Shown: positions 1 to 11,591 of the stretch, piece by piece
Position numbering within the stretch: position 1 is the stretch's first letter
Layout of the letters: each line of letters begins with the position of its first letter
From: Plantago elongata
Taxonomy: Eukaryota > Streptophyta > Magnoliopsida > Lamiales > Plantaginaceae
Assembly: GCA_036897095.1 (NCBI GenBank)
Contig: JAYMSP010000001.1
Span: 1-64,000, forward strand
Length of the DNA: 64,000 nt
Reading direction: 5' to 3'
Program-made: the position numbers and the translations under genes
Notes under the pieces: model-generated
Told to the model about the DNA's origin: nothing
Databases searched by the model: none
The model's input: only the letters and a program-made list of their open reading frames with translations

Positions 1-558
1 CGATCTCCAAATCTAGTGTTGAGGCTGAGTATCGAGGCGTTGCCAACGTCGTTTCTGAGTCTTGTTGGCTTCGCAATATTCTTCTGGAGCTACGTTGTCC
101 GATATCTAAAGCTACTTTGGTCTACTACGACAATGTCTCCGCTATATATCTTTCAGGCAACCCCGTGCAACATCAACGCACGAAGCATGTTGAGATGGAC
201 ATTCATTTTGTCCGTGAAAAGGTTGCTAAAGGCGAAGTTCGAATTCGCCATATTCCTTTTCGCTATCAAATAGCAGATATCTTCACGAAAGGACTTCCGC
301 GCATACTCTTCGATGACTTTCGTGACAGTCTCAGTGTCAGACTTCCTCCCGCTTCGACTGTGGGGTGTGATAGAACATGTAATCCTAGTTAGATTAGACA
401 TATCTATATTTATTAGAGTCATAGTTAGATTAGTCTTATTCTTCTAATTCCTAATTAGATTAGATTCCTAATTAGATTAGACATAGTTTTTCATATTTTG
501 TATATATACCCTACATCATTGTATGAATAAACACGATTGATTATTCAATAGTCTTACA
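1..558 (+). mobile_element. Ty1/copia LTR-retrotransposon fossil: end of pol (RNase H) plus LTR
   Basis: The left edge carries the end of a copia polyprotein. The RNase H region reads with the family's typical wording, including a DNVSAIYLSGNP-like stretch and a RTKHVEMDIHFVRE-like stretch, and ends near position 350. A short purine-rich tract around 359-365 is followed by a likely 3' LTR from about 366 to 558 (about 193 bp), which begins TGTGA and ends TTACA. The rest of the element lies outside the window. It is a partial, broken fossil. A 5-bp target duplication cannot be checked from here. Confidence 0.8.
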
Positions 559-559
559 T

Positions 560-3500
560 TAATAATAACTGACATGATTTTTCGATCGTCGCCTATAATT
601 ATTATGTAAATTAGAGCTATTAATCTACATGTTTCATCACCTATAGAGAATCTGGTAGGTGCATTCTTATTCCAGATCTCTGCCAAACTATAAGCCTTAA
701 CATATCAATGGAGGAAAAAAATCGAAAAAGAAGATATTCGATCGGATTGGACTTACAAGATGAGTTCTAGCCATATTCACGGTCCGTTACAGGTTCCATC
801 ACCTGGTCATAAGAAAAGTAAAAGACACGTTCAAAAGATGCACCAACTTGGCGGAACTTGATTAAAGATTGGGTGCAAGGCTGCAACATATAAGTTTCAA
901 TGTTGGGTTCGTATTAGAGATTTCAATTAATCTACAAACGTGTGAAGACAAAGTGAACTAGTCAAGGTTTGTGTATCATAAAGCTAAGCAGGCAGAATTA
1001 GCATGAGAAGTACACTAGTACTATAATTGTTAATGAATTCAAATGAGTTGATTCCTAGAAAGCAGCAGATCTATAGATTAAAAGCAAGGTTGCAATTAAC
1101 GAGCCCGTGAAGCCACAGTAGACTTTCTATACGTAACGTAACGACTATAATTAAAGATACGTAACGACTATAATTAAAGATACATAAAGGCACACTAGCT
1201 AGGTGGAGGAAGATAAGCCAGGTCCCCTCTATAGTACTTCAAACCCGTCTACATTCATAAGAACCCTATGAATAGTACTACATCGTCTTTCAATTCAAAC
1301 TTATGAACCCATGCCTTTAGATGCCTACATTTAATTCAATCTTATAAACCTACCCTTAATATTCAATGGACCGAGTATACGTGTTAGTTTAATTCATCCG
1401 CAGATTTCGAATTCGAACATTATATAATATTTTTTTAAAAAATGTTAACGTTCTAAAGCCTTTATAATTTATGTGTGTGAAACAGTTTGAATATTTCTCT
1501 CGCTATTGGCTTCTTAAAATTTTAATATTATGTGTTTTATATTTTTAATTATTATATTTAAAACAAACAGACTCACATGACTAGTTTGACGATAGCCATT
1601 AATTTTGGATAAAAGGAGAAAAAGGGCTAGGACCTAACAATTTGCAAGGTCGATCATGGAATGTGATCTAGATGCATCCACATTGCAAATGTCGATTGTA
1701 TAGACTAGGGGACTCTAAATGTTGATTGTATAGACTAGGGGACTCTAATAAAACACATATTCACTTAGAATCCGACCTCATGTTAAACCATTCGACTTCC
1801 TTCGTATAAAAAACGTTCATACTCGACTACGGTCCTAACCAGGCCAGACCACTCACAACTCCGCTTCCGCACTAGTTGAATTCTAAGTCAATTAAGTACA
1901 CGAGGTACACTCTAAATTTGTGAAAAGTTGAGGGACTGATTGGTACGCAATTTAAATTGGGTGTTGCCAATTCAAATTGCGTACGAACAACCCCTGAATG
2001 ATGTGGATGAGGAAATCCAACCATTTAATAATTAATTCTACCCTTGAACACTTTGGACAAAACCTTCTAATATAATTTAATGTTTCAGAAATGTTGAAAT
2101 AGTTTCTGAACAAAATCCTGGCAGACGATTCTACTATCAATCATAAACATGTTGAAACTATTGTAAAGAGGAACAAAAGGCACTCAAAATGAAATATCAG
2201 CAGAATAAGTCTTTTCTATATGCACCAACTCCAATCATACAATCACAATCATCGTCCATATACACAAATTAAATACTCCAACTTATAGTCTTTTCTATTA
2301 CACCAACTCCAATCATACAATCATAAATCTTACTCTAATACAAGCTTTCTTTTTCTACAAAATATACAGTACTAATTTAACATACAATTATCTTCCATAT
2401 ATCTAATTACAAACCTTCGTTGTCAAAATTAATTTAACAAACACTAATGTGTACAATATTTGCGATGACGACCCAACTACTAAAATATTAAATTTATGGT
2501 ACATCATGTAAACCAAACTATTAACTGATTGAGTTTCGATCGTTTATTCTCACTCGTGTATGAATCGGAAGAGTTCTCATTCTTTTTTTTTGGATTAAAA
2601 ATGCCAATCATGTATTACTCAAGCAGACAGAGAGGCAAAACAGTGCCCCCAACACAATGAACTACAATATCTGAAGAGTTCTCATCTGATCACACATTCT
2701 AATACTATTTTTCTGAAAATTATATTTTACTCTAATATTTTAATCAATGAATTTTTAAAATAATTATTATACTCTATTAATGAATAACATTATTAATATT
2801 TTAAACTTTATAACGATGACTCAAACTTCAAGACATTACATGTTCCACTACAAAACAATAATGTGAAATGTTCCATCTGTTACTTGTCTGGAAAATGCGT
2901 CGACAATCAACAAAAGTTTATAAATGTTACACAAGCACTTGAGAGGGTCGGTTATGTTTATAAGTTGAAATAGCACATAGCCATAATGTTAAGTAAAATG
3001 TATAGTGTTTAAATGTCATTTTGTATAGGAAATTATAAATGTTACTCACTACTCCAAATTTTATTTTTAAAACAACTTAAGGATACTTACTATTCCAAAT
3101 TACACCTACATGCAAATGAATACGTTAAACTCAATGTATATTTCACAATTTGTTCACTTTTATTTCCATTTACGTGTTTAAAACCAAACGCTAAATTTGA
3201 TATCATATTCGTCGGTGACCAATTACTAAAACCGCAACTAGGTGACCGAGGTCACACGGACGGTTACATGACTTGCAACACGTACAAAGTCCACAGACAC
3301 GCATTAGATGCTTCATGGAATTTTCTTATTGCGAAATGAAATATTAATGTAAACTCAGAAATGTGCAGCAGAAAAGAAAAAGCCATTAAATTGATAGGAC
3401 CTGTTTGCCTTTATAGAACACAACGCGCTTTTAAACGTCAGTTCTCACTGAATTTTAGCACCACCTTTTTTTGACCAATTTTTATTCCCTTCCTCCCTTT

Positions 3501-3890
3501 CTTCACCATTCAACTTCTTAACTCATAGTACTCCCATTCTAACTTTTTTTTTAGATACGGTACAGTCCAATAATATTATTATTATCATTAAAAAAAGAGA
3601 TAATAATAGAAGCAATTAAATTAAATTGTAAATATGAATATAAATAGATTTTTCTTCTTTTGCATAATTTAAAATCCAGAAAGTTAGAATTACATGTCCT
3701 ACCAAACGTCTACCTTCTTCTTCTCATAATTGCCTCAAACTGTAACAGCCAAAACCGAGGCAATATTGAAAGCCCAATACTCAAAAAAAAAAAAAAGGAA
3801 AAAAAAAAAAAAAACCTCTCCCAGTTATTAACGATCGTGATGAAATCAATCACAAACACTCAATCGCGATGAAATTGAAAACCAATTGAA
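560..3890. other. AT-rich spacer with small repeats, no gene recognised
   Basis: I see no supported gene here. It holds two 23-bp direct repeats (1138-1183), two 30-bp direct repeats (1688-1747), a roughly 40-bp segment present twice (about 2207-2246 and 2287-2324), a fold-back MITE (1931-1995, listed separately), and two adjacent poly-A runs at about 3782-3815. The open frame at 3013-3339 has no recognisable domain or promoter, and I do not treat it as a gene. Confidence 0.6.
1931..1995. mobile_element. Small fold-back MITE
   Basis: A left arm of about 30 bp starting AGGGACTGATTGG pairs with a right arm ending in CAACCCCT, leaving a loop of about 6 bases. The arms differ at only a few positions. 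The terminal GGG(A/G)CTGATTGG wording recurs at the ends of longer elements at 15027-15281 and in the roughly 115-bp copies elsewhere in the window. This may therefore be a very short deletion derivative of one family. Confidence 0.6.
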
Positions 3891-4364
3891 TCAATCTTCG
3901 AATCCAGTTTTCTGCCAAATCGCATTTCTCACCCTGCTCAGATCTCTCCCTTTCAAAGTTCTCCCAATCCCCTCATGAACCGAAAACGAAACAATCCTCG
4001 ACCTCGCCATCTGCCTCGCCAAAAACTCATGCGGCGGAATCCGATCACCTTCGTCTTCCTCCACCTCATCCTCGTCAAAATCATCATCACTACTCCTCCG
4101 ATTCTCTCGATACTCGCCTTTCAGTATCTTCGACCAGTCAGGCACGTTCACCGGAAGTGAAGCCGGACCTCCGCCTCTCGCCGCCGTGGACTTTCGTCTG
4201 GAACTCGTTTTCATCAGCTCCGGCGACTGAGACAGGTTTTCGGTTGTACTGAACAAGTCCGACTCGTCGAGCTCGAACATCATTGAGTCGGCGGAGAGTG
4301 GCTGGTGATCGGTGGGCAGGAATCGGTATTTTGGCCTGGAGAAGTAGGTTTTTGCTGCTGCCAT
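3891..4364 (-). CDS. S40-like (DUF584, senescence regulator family) protein
   Basis: An intronless frame of 157 residues. The C-terminus carries the S40 signature, [13 protein letters not shown] followed by an AIWxxTGF ending (about residues 134-155). Before it come a [13 protein letters not shown] block (about 69-81), a strongly acidic run (about 91-107) and an [10 protein letters not shown] block. Family members are small plant proteins, some nuclear, linked to leaf senescence, stress and hormone responses; their biochemical role is not settled. The frame is open to an upstream ATG at 4502, which would add 46 residues. A TATAAAAG box at about 4471-4480 lies inside that extension, so transcription should begin near 4440. 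The first ATG in such an mRNA is at 4364, and MAAAKTYF is a normal family start. Family assignment is firm; the exact function is not. Confidence 0.88.
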   Translation of the reverse strand: MAAAKTYFSRPKYRFLPTDHQPLSADSMMFELDESDLFSTTENLSQSPELMKTSSRRKSTAARGGGPASLPVNVPDWSKILKGEYRENRRSSDDDFDEDEVEEDEGDRIPPHEFLARQMARSRIVSFSVHEGIGRTLKGRDLSRVRNAIWQKTGFED

Positions 4365-4470
4365 GGGAGATGATGATCGGAGAAATGAATTGCTGTTGAG
4401 AAGTTTTAGAGAGATGAAGGAGAATTTGATTGAATTTGGTTTGGTTGTTTGGAATGGTAGTTTTGGGGTG

Positions 4471-4480
4471 CTTTTATAAA
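4471..4480 (-). promoter_or_regulatory. TATA box of the S40-like gene
   Basis: Read on the minus strand this is TTTATAAAAG, about 110 bases before the ATG at 4364. A start site some 30 bases downstream would give a 5' UTR of about 75-80 bases. Its position inside the upstream open frame argues against the longer protein. Confidence 0.65.
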
Positions 4481-4824
4481 GGGGTGGAACGGATAAGGCC
4501 ATTTATCTACCACTGTAAAACAGTAACTTTTGCTCTCTTGTCGTATGTATTATTTTCTGAATTTGGTTTAATACGTAGAAGAAACAAAAGTTTAAAATTG
4601 CCACGTCATTTTCACTTTTGTTGACTTATAAAGCTCCAACCATAATAATAAGAACAATATGGCACCAGTGTCATTATTAAACACTTAATTCACATTACAT
4701 GTTGCTATTATTAATTTACATAACTAGTTACTTCCATTTACAAGTATTGACTATTGAGTATGTATTGCAACATGGATCGTTTACATTTTCACTTGCAATT
4801 AAAACTATAGATCTATACTAAATA

Positions 4825-5094
4825 CTGGAGGTGGCTTTCTAAATACTCTATCTAAACACAATTTCATATAGTCTTTATTAATAAGATAACAATTTAATTT
4901 TATACATATTTTAAAAAAAATATGTGATATGTGGTAAAAATGAATTTGAGATAAAAAAGTATATTTGGGGTTTAATAGCGTGTGTTTAAAAATGAGTTGT
5001 ATTGTGGAAGTTATTTTTATAAATAAAAAATTGTTTCCCTTTTGTGGTTAGTCGAAAATGAAAAAATATTTTACTCTTAACGGGACAAAGTGAG
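4825..5094 (-). mobile_element. Stowaway-like MITE (reverse orientation)
   Basis: The right end, read on the minus strand, is CTCACTTTGTCCCGTTAAGA, flanked by TA, as in Tc1/mariner-type Stowaway MITEs. Its interior, reverse-complemented, shares a CCACAATACAACTCATTTT stretch with the element at 55997-56225, so the two look like copies of one family. The left end near 4825 is less certain. Confidence 0.5.
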
Positions 5095-5416
5095 TATGCA
5101 TTAACAATATTATGTGTTCTTTTTGATTTTACCTCAGAAATAATTATGTCTTGAATCTTATTACAATAACACTTATTTTTAACAATATAAACGCTTTCGT
5201 TAATAGATTAGTGTAACTATAAATAAGTTATCAATATATTATAGATCATGGGACTTTGTGTGCTATATTATTCTCTTTCAATCGTGCAATTTAAAATTTC
5301 GTATAAGGTGGTATTAAATATTTTTAAAACCACAAATTTATTATAATTTAATTTGTAATCAATTAAATGATTACTTACAAATCTAACTTGTAAGATTTGC
5401 TTATATGATACATATG

Positions 5417-6510
5417 AATGGGCGTTTGGAATGGGATATTGGGAAATTTTCGATTTCAAATGGGTTTTTTCGAAATTTTCGATCCCAAAAATTTCGATCC
5501 TATTTGGAATAAAATTTTGAATTCTCATATTCAATTTCGGGTTGGGATTGGGATTGATTTTACATCCCAATTAAATTTGGGGTCCCGAATGAAATTTTAT
5601 ATATGTATATATAGATATATGTATGTATATTGGTAATACAATGTTTATAAGTAGAATTGAATAGTGAAATCATTATACTTTATAAGTATAATAGAATGAT
5701 TTATTAATCTATTTTGATAGTACAATGGTTTTAGATTGAAATTACATGTTTGACTACAACTTTTGGATCAAGCATGGATGTTGTCACTTTTGAAGCAAAT
5801 TTAGTCTTTAATTTTCTTATTGATTTAATTATAATGGAATTACATGTATGATGATGTTTAATGATTGGTTGGGATAGAATCGCATTTGAATCCGTTTAAA
5901 TTGATGAATAGTGATTAAATTGTAGTTGGATTGTTAAATTAGTGTTTGGTATAGAATTGTAATTGTTTAGGATATTGTATGTTTGTTATACAGGTTGTGT
6001 AAAAGAATAATGATCGGTGTAAGTAAGATGTGATAGTTTGATTGGTTAATAATTAATTTTTAAGTTTGTTGTAGTGAGATGAATGGTTATATTTATGAAT
6101 TGGTATTAGAATAATTAATTTGAGAATAGGGAGAGATAATGAGGCTAAAGAGAATTTGGGTAATAGTGAGGATATTTTGGTTACTTCAATTTAAATTGGA
6201 TTCCAAACACAAAAATAACAAAACTCATTTCAAGAAATACTTGAATTATATGTCAATCAACCCCTAAAGTTTTAAATTAAATATATTATATTGTCTATGT
6301 TTGTTTAAAATATATATAAAACAACTCAGTACTTGAATTGGATGATGAATATGCATTAGGTTTAGTTGGGATACTGAAATTCCATCCGAATTTCGAAGTC
6401 CCAATCTTCAAAAATTCCAACTTTATTTGGAACGAAATGGAATTTTAAATAATTATCTAGATTCTAAAATTCCAAAGTCTCACATTTCTCACTCGATGTC
6501 CGCCCCTATA
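5417..6510. mobile_element. Composite repeat region with inverted, transposon-like ends
   Basis: The left part (5417-5590) is rich in phrases such as GGAATGGGAT and AATTTCGATCC. The right part (about 6360-6510) holds similar wording in inverted orientation and ends near CGGACATCGAGTG..., suggesting a non-autonomous DNA transposon with imperfect terminal repeats. No transposase is visible. A second element (about 5860-6269) appears nested inside. Boundaries are approximate and the superfamily is not established. Confidence 0.35.
5860..6269. mobile_element. MITE related to the copy at 15027-15281
   Basis: The stretch around 5905-6010 matches 15068-15178 closely. Shared pieces are GAATAGTGAT, GATTGTTAAA, GTTTGGTATA and TGTATGTTTGTTATA-like wording in the same order. 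The right end reads ATGTCAATCAACCCCTAAAG, a variant of the family terminus CAATCAGYCCCTAA. The left end is poorly defined. Confidence 0.5.
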
Positions 6511-7539
6511 ATTATCAAACAATTAAGGAATGAGGACTATAGAGAATATCAAGTTGGTTGTAAAATTAGGAGTCCAATGCATTATGCATTTTAAAATTAT
6601 CTTGAACTTAACTACATGTTATTGAAGTTGTACAAAAGTGAGAAGTCGTTCAAGAACCAAGTTTACAATCTCCACAATCACTTGTATCGTCACAATCTTT
6701 ACATTCAAGTGACCAAAAAAACGTCTTATACCTTGCATTCTTGAATGTTTCGAAGGAAAATAAATTAAAAAAGATAAGAGTATGTTATCCTTCTGCCTCA
6801 ATAACTCCATCAAATTTCTTGTCTTGGTAAATAAAGACCATCTTAATTTGGCCGGAGATGCTGGGCAGATTCCTATATTCACGATTTCAAGATTTTGTAT
6901 AGATAAAGGTCGAAAATTACTCGGGTCTGACCCACTGAATTCTTAAAGTAAAATCATCCGTTATCCACCTTTTACCGCAAGTCAGTTTTTACTTTTTTCT
7001 CGTATAACTGCAAATCAATTTTTATTTTTTGTTTTTACATTATCCGCAACGATGCTGTATAGTGTCCACGTGTTGAGAGGATAAACTGTAGAAACACGAC
7101 AAAATAGTTAGAAGGACATTTTGGTAAAAATTTAAGCGGTTTTGTCAGTTCTAGAGAGATTTTAAATTTGTCGTTACATCGGGGTGCAATTCACCTGGTT
7201 CAGGTTCCCAGTTGAGGCGTCCGAGATGAGCTAACACGTGTCCCGTGGCTACCAAGTTGTCCACGTGGACACCATTCTTTCCCACGTGAAGTGGGCCATA
7301 TTGGATAGGACTTGATGGTTCCACCTGGATTTTTGTGGTAACTTATCGTGACAAGTGGTGAGTTCTCCTCTCGGTTGATTGAAAAAGTAGGATATATTTT
7401 ACGTGCAACTAAAATTAACCATAGATATCTTACTGGTGATCAGGGAGAGTAAACAATGAACCCGACCGACTAGTCCGTACAAACTATCCGTATTCACCTG
7501 CATTCGTTAATAAAATTTTTTATAAACATTTATGCAGGT
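6511..7539. other. Spacer, no gene recognised
   Basis: The open frames here are short and lack domains. The stretch 7215-7330 is GC-richer and contains several CACGTG/CACGTGT sequences (near 7232, 7260 and 7283). Alone these do not identify a promoter, since no gene starts nearby. Confidence 0.5.
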
Positions 7540-7960
7540 TAAATTTTTTATAACCCGTCAATCGGTAGGTGGGTTGATTGGATGCAACACGCAACCCACC
7601 ACGCCCACCCGTCATATAATTTACATAATAAAATATTATATATATCTTTCATAAATTGAATATCTCTTATATGAATATATAGACATGCATAATAGCTTAA
7701 TAACAATAAAATTAGAGTGAAAATAGTACTTCATATTTTACTTGATTTCATAATATTTTATTAATTCGATGAATTATAATATATTTTTGTCGATGAAATA
7801 TTTCACCCGCCAATTCATCCGCTACTCACCGGCAATTGTAATCACCCGAAATGCTGCGGGTTGAAAAATTATTCCACCCACCGTGGGTGGGACAAATAAT
7901 AACCCACTATAAATTAGTTGAATTGATCTTTTGATAAAATCTGTCAATATCCATCCGCGA
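7540..7960. mobile_element. Possible non-autonomous DNA transposon remnant (CCACCCGC-rich)
   Basis: The AT-rich core is flanked by segments full of CCCACC/GGTGGG words: GGTAGGTGGGTTGATTGG at about 7565, CACCCGCCAATTCATCCGC at about 7803 and CCACCCACCGTGGGTGGG at about 7874. Such wording at both sides of an AT-rich core is common in plant non-autonomous DNA elements. I could not define clean termini or a target duplication, so class and limits are guesses. Confidence 0.3.
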
Positions 7961-8386
7961 TCACTCATATACTAATAAGTATGCCTTGGCCCTTTAGACT
8001 TTGGAGTATTTGAATTATTGAATAATGACTAGTACCGCCAGATGCAAATATGTTTGTCGATGGGTCATGGGTGGGTTCCAATCTAAATCAAAATCCATTC
8101 AATTCAATTGGATTTTTTGAGTTTATTAATCCCTTGTACGATAATATGTGGTAGTTTTTCAATTTATACGTGATCAAGTTAAACTCGAATTTAACTTATT
8201 ACAAGATGATATTCGAAGTGATATTCAATGAAGTCGAATGATAGGCTTATGAAAAGAATATGAGGATCACTTCGCTATCCCCTTGTTTGGTGGTTGTTGC
8301 GTCATTGTTAGTACTAAGGTGGTCTTCATGAAGCGGATTGCCATGTTTACAAACTACGGCGCAGTTCATAATCTTGTTCAAAACAA

Positions 8387-8692
8387 GGTGTTCTCCATGG
8401 AGTGGGTTTTCATCACCAAGTCTTTATAAGATACAAAGTGAACTTGTACATAGTCTAGGGGTTCAACCCCTTGAATACATCACTGCTTACACGAACATGT
8501 TTCGTATGACTGGAGCCTGAAGACGTGTCAAACTAATGGGGTGTTCTCCATGGAGCAGGTTTTCATCGCCAAGTCCTTAAGATACAAAGTGAACTTGTAC
8601 ATAGTCTAGGGGTTCAACAACCCCTTGAATACATCACTACTTACACGAATATATTTTGTACGACGGGAGGCGAGTCAAATTAATGGTGTACC
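8387..8692 (+). repeat. Tandem duplication, two units of about 153 bp
   Basis: The unit starting GGTGTTCTCCATGGAG at 8387 recurs at 8540. The copies share blocks such as AAGATACAAAGTGAACTTGT and CCCTTGAATACATCACT and differ by scattered substitutions plus small indels. No protein is supported. The origin is unclear, perhaps a piece of an old repeat. Confidence 0.8.
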
Positions 8693-9751
8693 TCTTCTTC
8701 ATCCGTTTCATGTATATTTGATTAATCGGATTAGATCGGAGCTTAATAATTCACGGTGTTTAGAATACTAACTTCATATATTGAGTTTAGTTCGAAATTT
8801 AGGATTATGAGTAGGGCATATGAGTAAGATAAATTTTAGAGTTGATTTATGATTACACAAAACCAAACACTATCGTGTAGAGTGAAAAATAAAGATTAAA
8901 AAGTTCGTAAGAACTTAATTCAAGTTAAAGTAAATTATATAGTATATAACTAGTATATTAAAAGACAAGTCACTCATTTCCTCATTAGAAAAAACTATTA
9001 CTATTAGTAGTATTAGTAATTTTGTACAATTTACAAGTACACCATACATGATTCAAATAATGACCATGTGGAGTATGGACTTTATCTTGAATAAACCTTG
9101 AAGTCGAATATCACGCAAGCATGGATAAATATATTATTGAAATTGAAACCTTATTTTGTCTCTTATATGAACCTGTTGAATATGTAATTAAAATTACGAA
9201 TATTACACACGAAGAATTAAAATGTGAATTAGAAACATCCTGATTTTGTATTCTTGTGCAGAATACATGTTTGTTTTATTCTACGTATTTGTTGCGTAAC
9301 GGATGACTACTTTTGGTTGAAGTTGAACGGAATATCATGCTTTACTTGTGAGAAGGATTGTTATGGAATGACAAGAAAAGTAAAAATTCTAAAAAACTGC
9401 TAACCGACGCCGTGGTTTTTATCGTAGCTTTTTTGGGCAAAAATTGAATGCTGTGCATGAAAAAGATAGCTAACAACTAGTGCTTAATTTCTTCTTCTTA
9501 TAATAATTGTTCATCATTATTGGTGGTGAAACTCTCAAAGTAGTATATATGCTGCTACACACACGCCACTGGAATATTCTATCTAATAGTACAAGTATAA
9601 ACCTAACGAATCTAACACCAGTCACCTCCGATAGAATTTCATCCCATGCCATATTTCAAACTGGTATTTTTTTTTTGAGCAAATGAGAAAGTTTGAAATT
9701 TTAACCTTGATTAACAAAATATGCACTTCGAATGGATTTCAAACATTTAAA
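8693..9751. other. Spacer, no gene recognised
   Basis: The stretch is AT-rich. Only short unconvincing open frames are present and I see no splice-joined coding signal. Confidence 0.5.
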
Positions 9752-9985
9752 TGTTAGATGTGGAACTTGACTCAAGAAGTCAAGTGATTTTAAATATCCA
9801 TTATGGTTTGCAATACTATTTCGTATAATATTATCCATTATTGACTCGTCTCATATCAAACGAACATTATATCTATGTAGTTATATACTATTGGATATTA
9901 ATATAAATAACTAGATTTCACATCTATTTAAAAGTTCAAAATTTTAGATAAGATAAAATTTTATCATGGTATTAGAGCGTCAGAC
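9752..9985 (+). mobile_element. Copia-type LTR fossil with primer binding site
   Basis: A segment beginning TGTTAGATG and ending TTTTATCA (about 9752-9966, 215 bp) is followed at once by TGGTATTAGAGC. That is one base from the initiator-tRNA-Met primer binding site TGGTATCAGAGC used by copia elements. This marks the 5' LTR/internal junction of an old element. No coding region follows in recognisable form, so it is a broken remnant. Confidence 0.65.
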
Positions 9986-11280
9986 TCACGTTCAACTTGA
10001 ATTTGAATTTGAATTTCAACAAAGACAATCTTTATCCCATATTAAAATTTTAATTAGATGATTTTTCCTAAGAAGTTGAACTCGATTACGAATAAGAAAG
10101 AAGGTTTAATTTCAAATCTCCCTGAAAGTTTGAGGGGGTTGTTTCAATTTCACACCCCTAACGAAAGGGTTAGCACACTAAGCATAAAGACTCGCGAGCT
10201 TAGAGCCTTTCGGATAAGGATGTGATATATAATTATTTGTTACAAATTAAACAATTATTACTCTTTATTTTGCAGTGCTTTTACATATCGGCTATCGCAT
10301 CAAATTATTATTAAGCCACTGGTCTACCTGCTTTATTATTAATACAATCTTAACATACTCTTATTAAGCTGTCGCAATCTATTAATCAGGGACAGTGCAC
10401 ATGATTACCTAATTGTAGGACATGCACTTGTTTCTTGTTCTGTTGATTAATTCTCAACATAATACTACATAATTTGTTGCAAATAAACAATAATGCAACT
10501 ATTACAAAGTCTGTAACTAACAGAGACTTCAATTATTTAGATCTTTAATATAATACAGCATGTAACCTTACATTTAACTTAATGCACCGCACTTAAACAT
10601 GGCTCACAATTTTGATTTTGATTAAAGTGAGACATCGGTCCTTGTGCTATGCCAAAACATAATATTTCATATTGATCATATAACGAAATATAAATAATAG
10701 TGCAACTGCGATAGAGAACTCCTCTTTATCTCGATTGGTAAGATCGTTTCGCATGAACCGATTTGTGTATTGTTGCGACTGATTAAAAATCGATCGTCGC
10801 AATTTTTCAATTTTTTTAAAATTTTAAAAATCGAATAACGATAATTTTTCAAAAAAGATAAAAACGACTATATTTTGATAAAATATATAAAATAACTGCT
10901 ATATTTACGAAACAGATAAATTAGACAACTATGAAAAGGTGCCCTTCTCTACTATATCCACCACAACTTCTTCATCTTCTTCTCCAACAAACATTCATCT
11001 TATCCTCTCAACCACATCATGCCGATCCGAAGGTGGACGGAAATGAAGATCGTGCTATTCGAATGATTTGAGATCAAGTTTCTCAATGTCCGGGTTGGAC
11101 AATGTTTCAAGAATTAAAATAGACGTTTCCTTTACGTGAAGGAGGTATGGGATGAAGGTTACTGGCTTATTGAAGTGTTCTTGTTGGTATTACGCCAAGA
11201 ACCAGAGATGAGCTTCACAGTAGAGCTAGGCGTCTTAACATTAACAACAATATGTAGAAGGTCGGAGTAAGACTTGCTTT
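9986..11280. other. Spacer, no gene recognised
   Basis: No supported gene. The first 250 bases may still belong to the copia remnant. The rest is AT-rich with no domain-bearing open frame. Confidence 0.45.
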
Positions 11281-11345
11281 GTTGTTTTTGTTGTTGTTAT
11301 TGTTGTTGTTGTTGTTGTTGTTGTCGTCGTCGTCGTCGTCGTTGC
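11281..11345 (+). repeat. Compound trinucleotide microsatellite (TTG)n-(TCG)n
   Basis: About 13 TTG-type triplets, with one TTA interruption, are followed by about seven GTC triplets. On the minus strand this yields a poly-Asn/poly-Asp open frame (11215-11454), which I regard as an artefact of the repeat. Confidence 0.9.
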
Positions 11346-11591
11346 GTCTATTTCTGTTTGTACTTCTAATAAAAAGCGAGTTGTATTGGCACAAAACTAA
11401 TTTTTGATTCAATACGAACGGAATATGATGAAACATTACATAATACGAATACAAATAGATTGAACCGAAAGTAGGAAATGAAACAACTAGAACAATGAAA
11501 ACATAATTTTAGTGGTCTTCCTCCATATTTGCTCGATTAAATCCTTCTACAATGCTTGGTGAGTGAGTGCGTTGTGCATATCACGCCTAGT

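Noticed and set aside
3013-3339. 108-residue frame
   Set aside because: AT-rich, no domain, no promoter, no splice partner seen.
11215-11454. Minus-strand frame with poly-Asp/poly-Asn
   Set aside because: Direct translation of the (TTG)n-(TCG)n microsatellite; no domain or homology outside the repeat.
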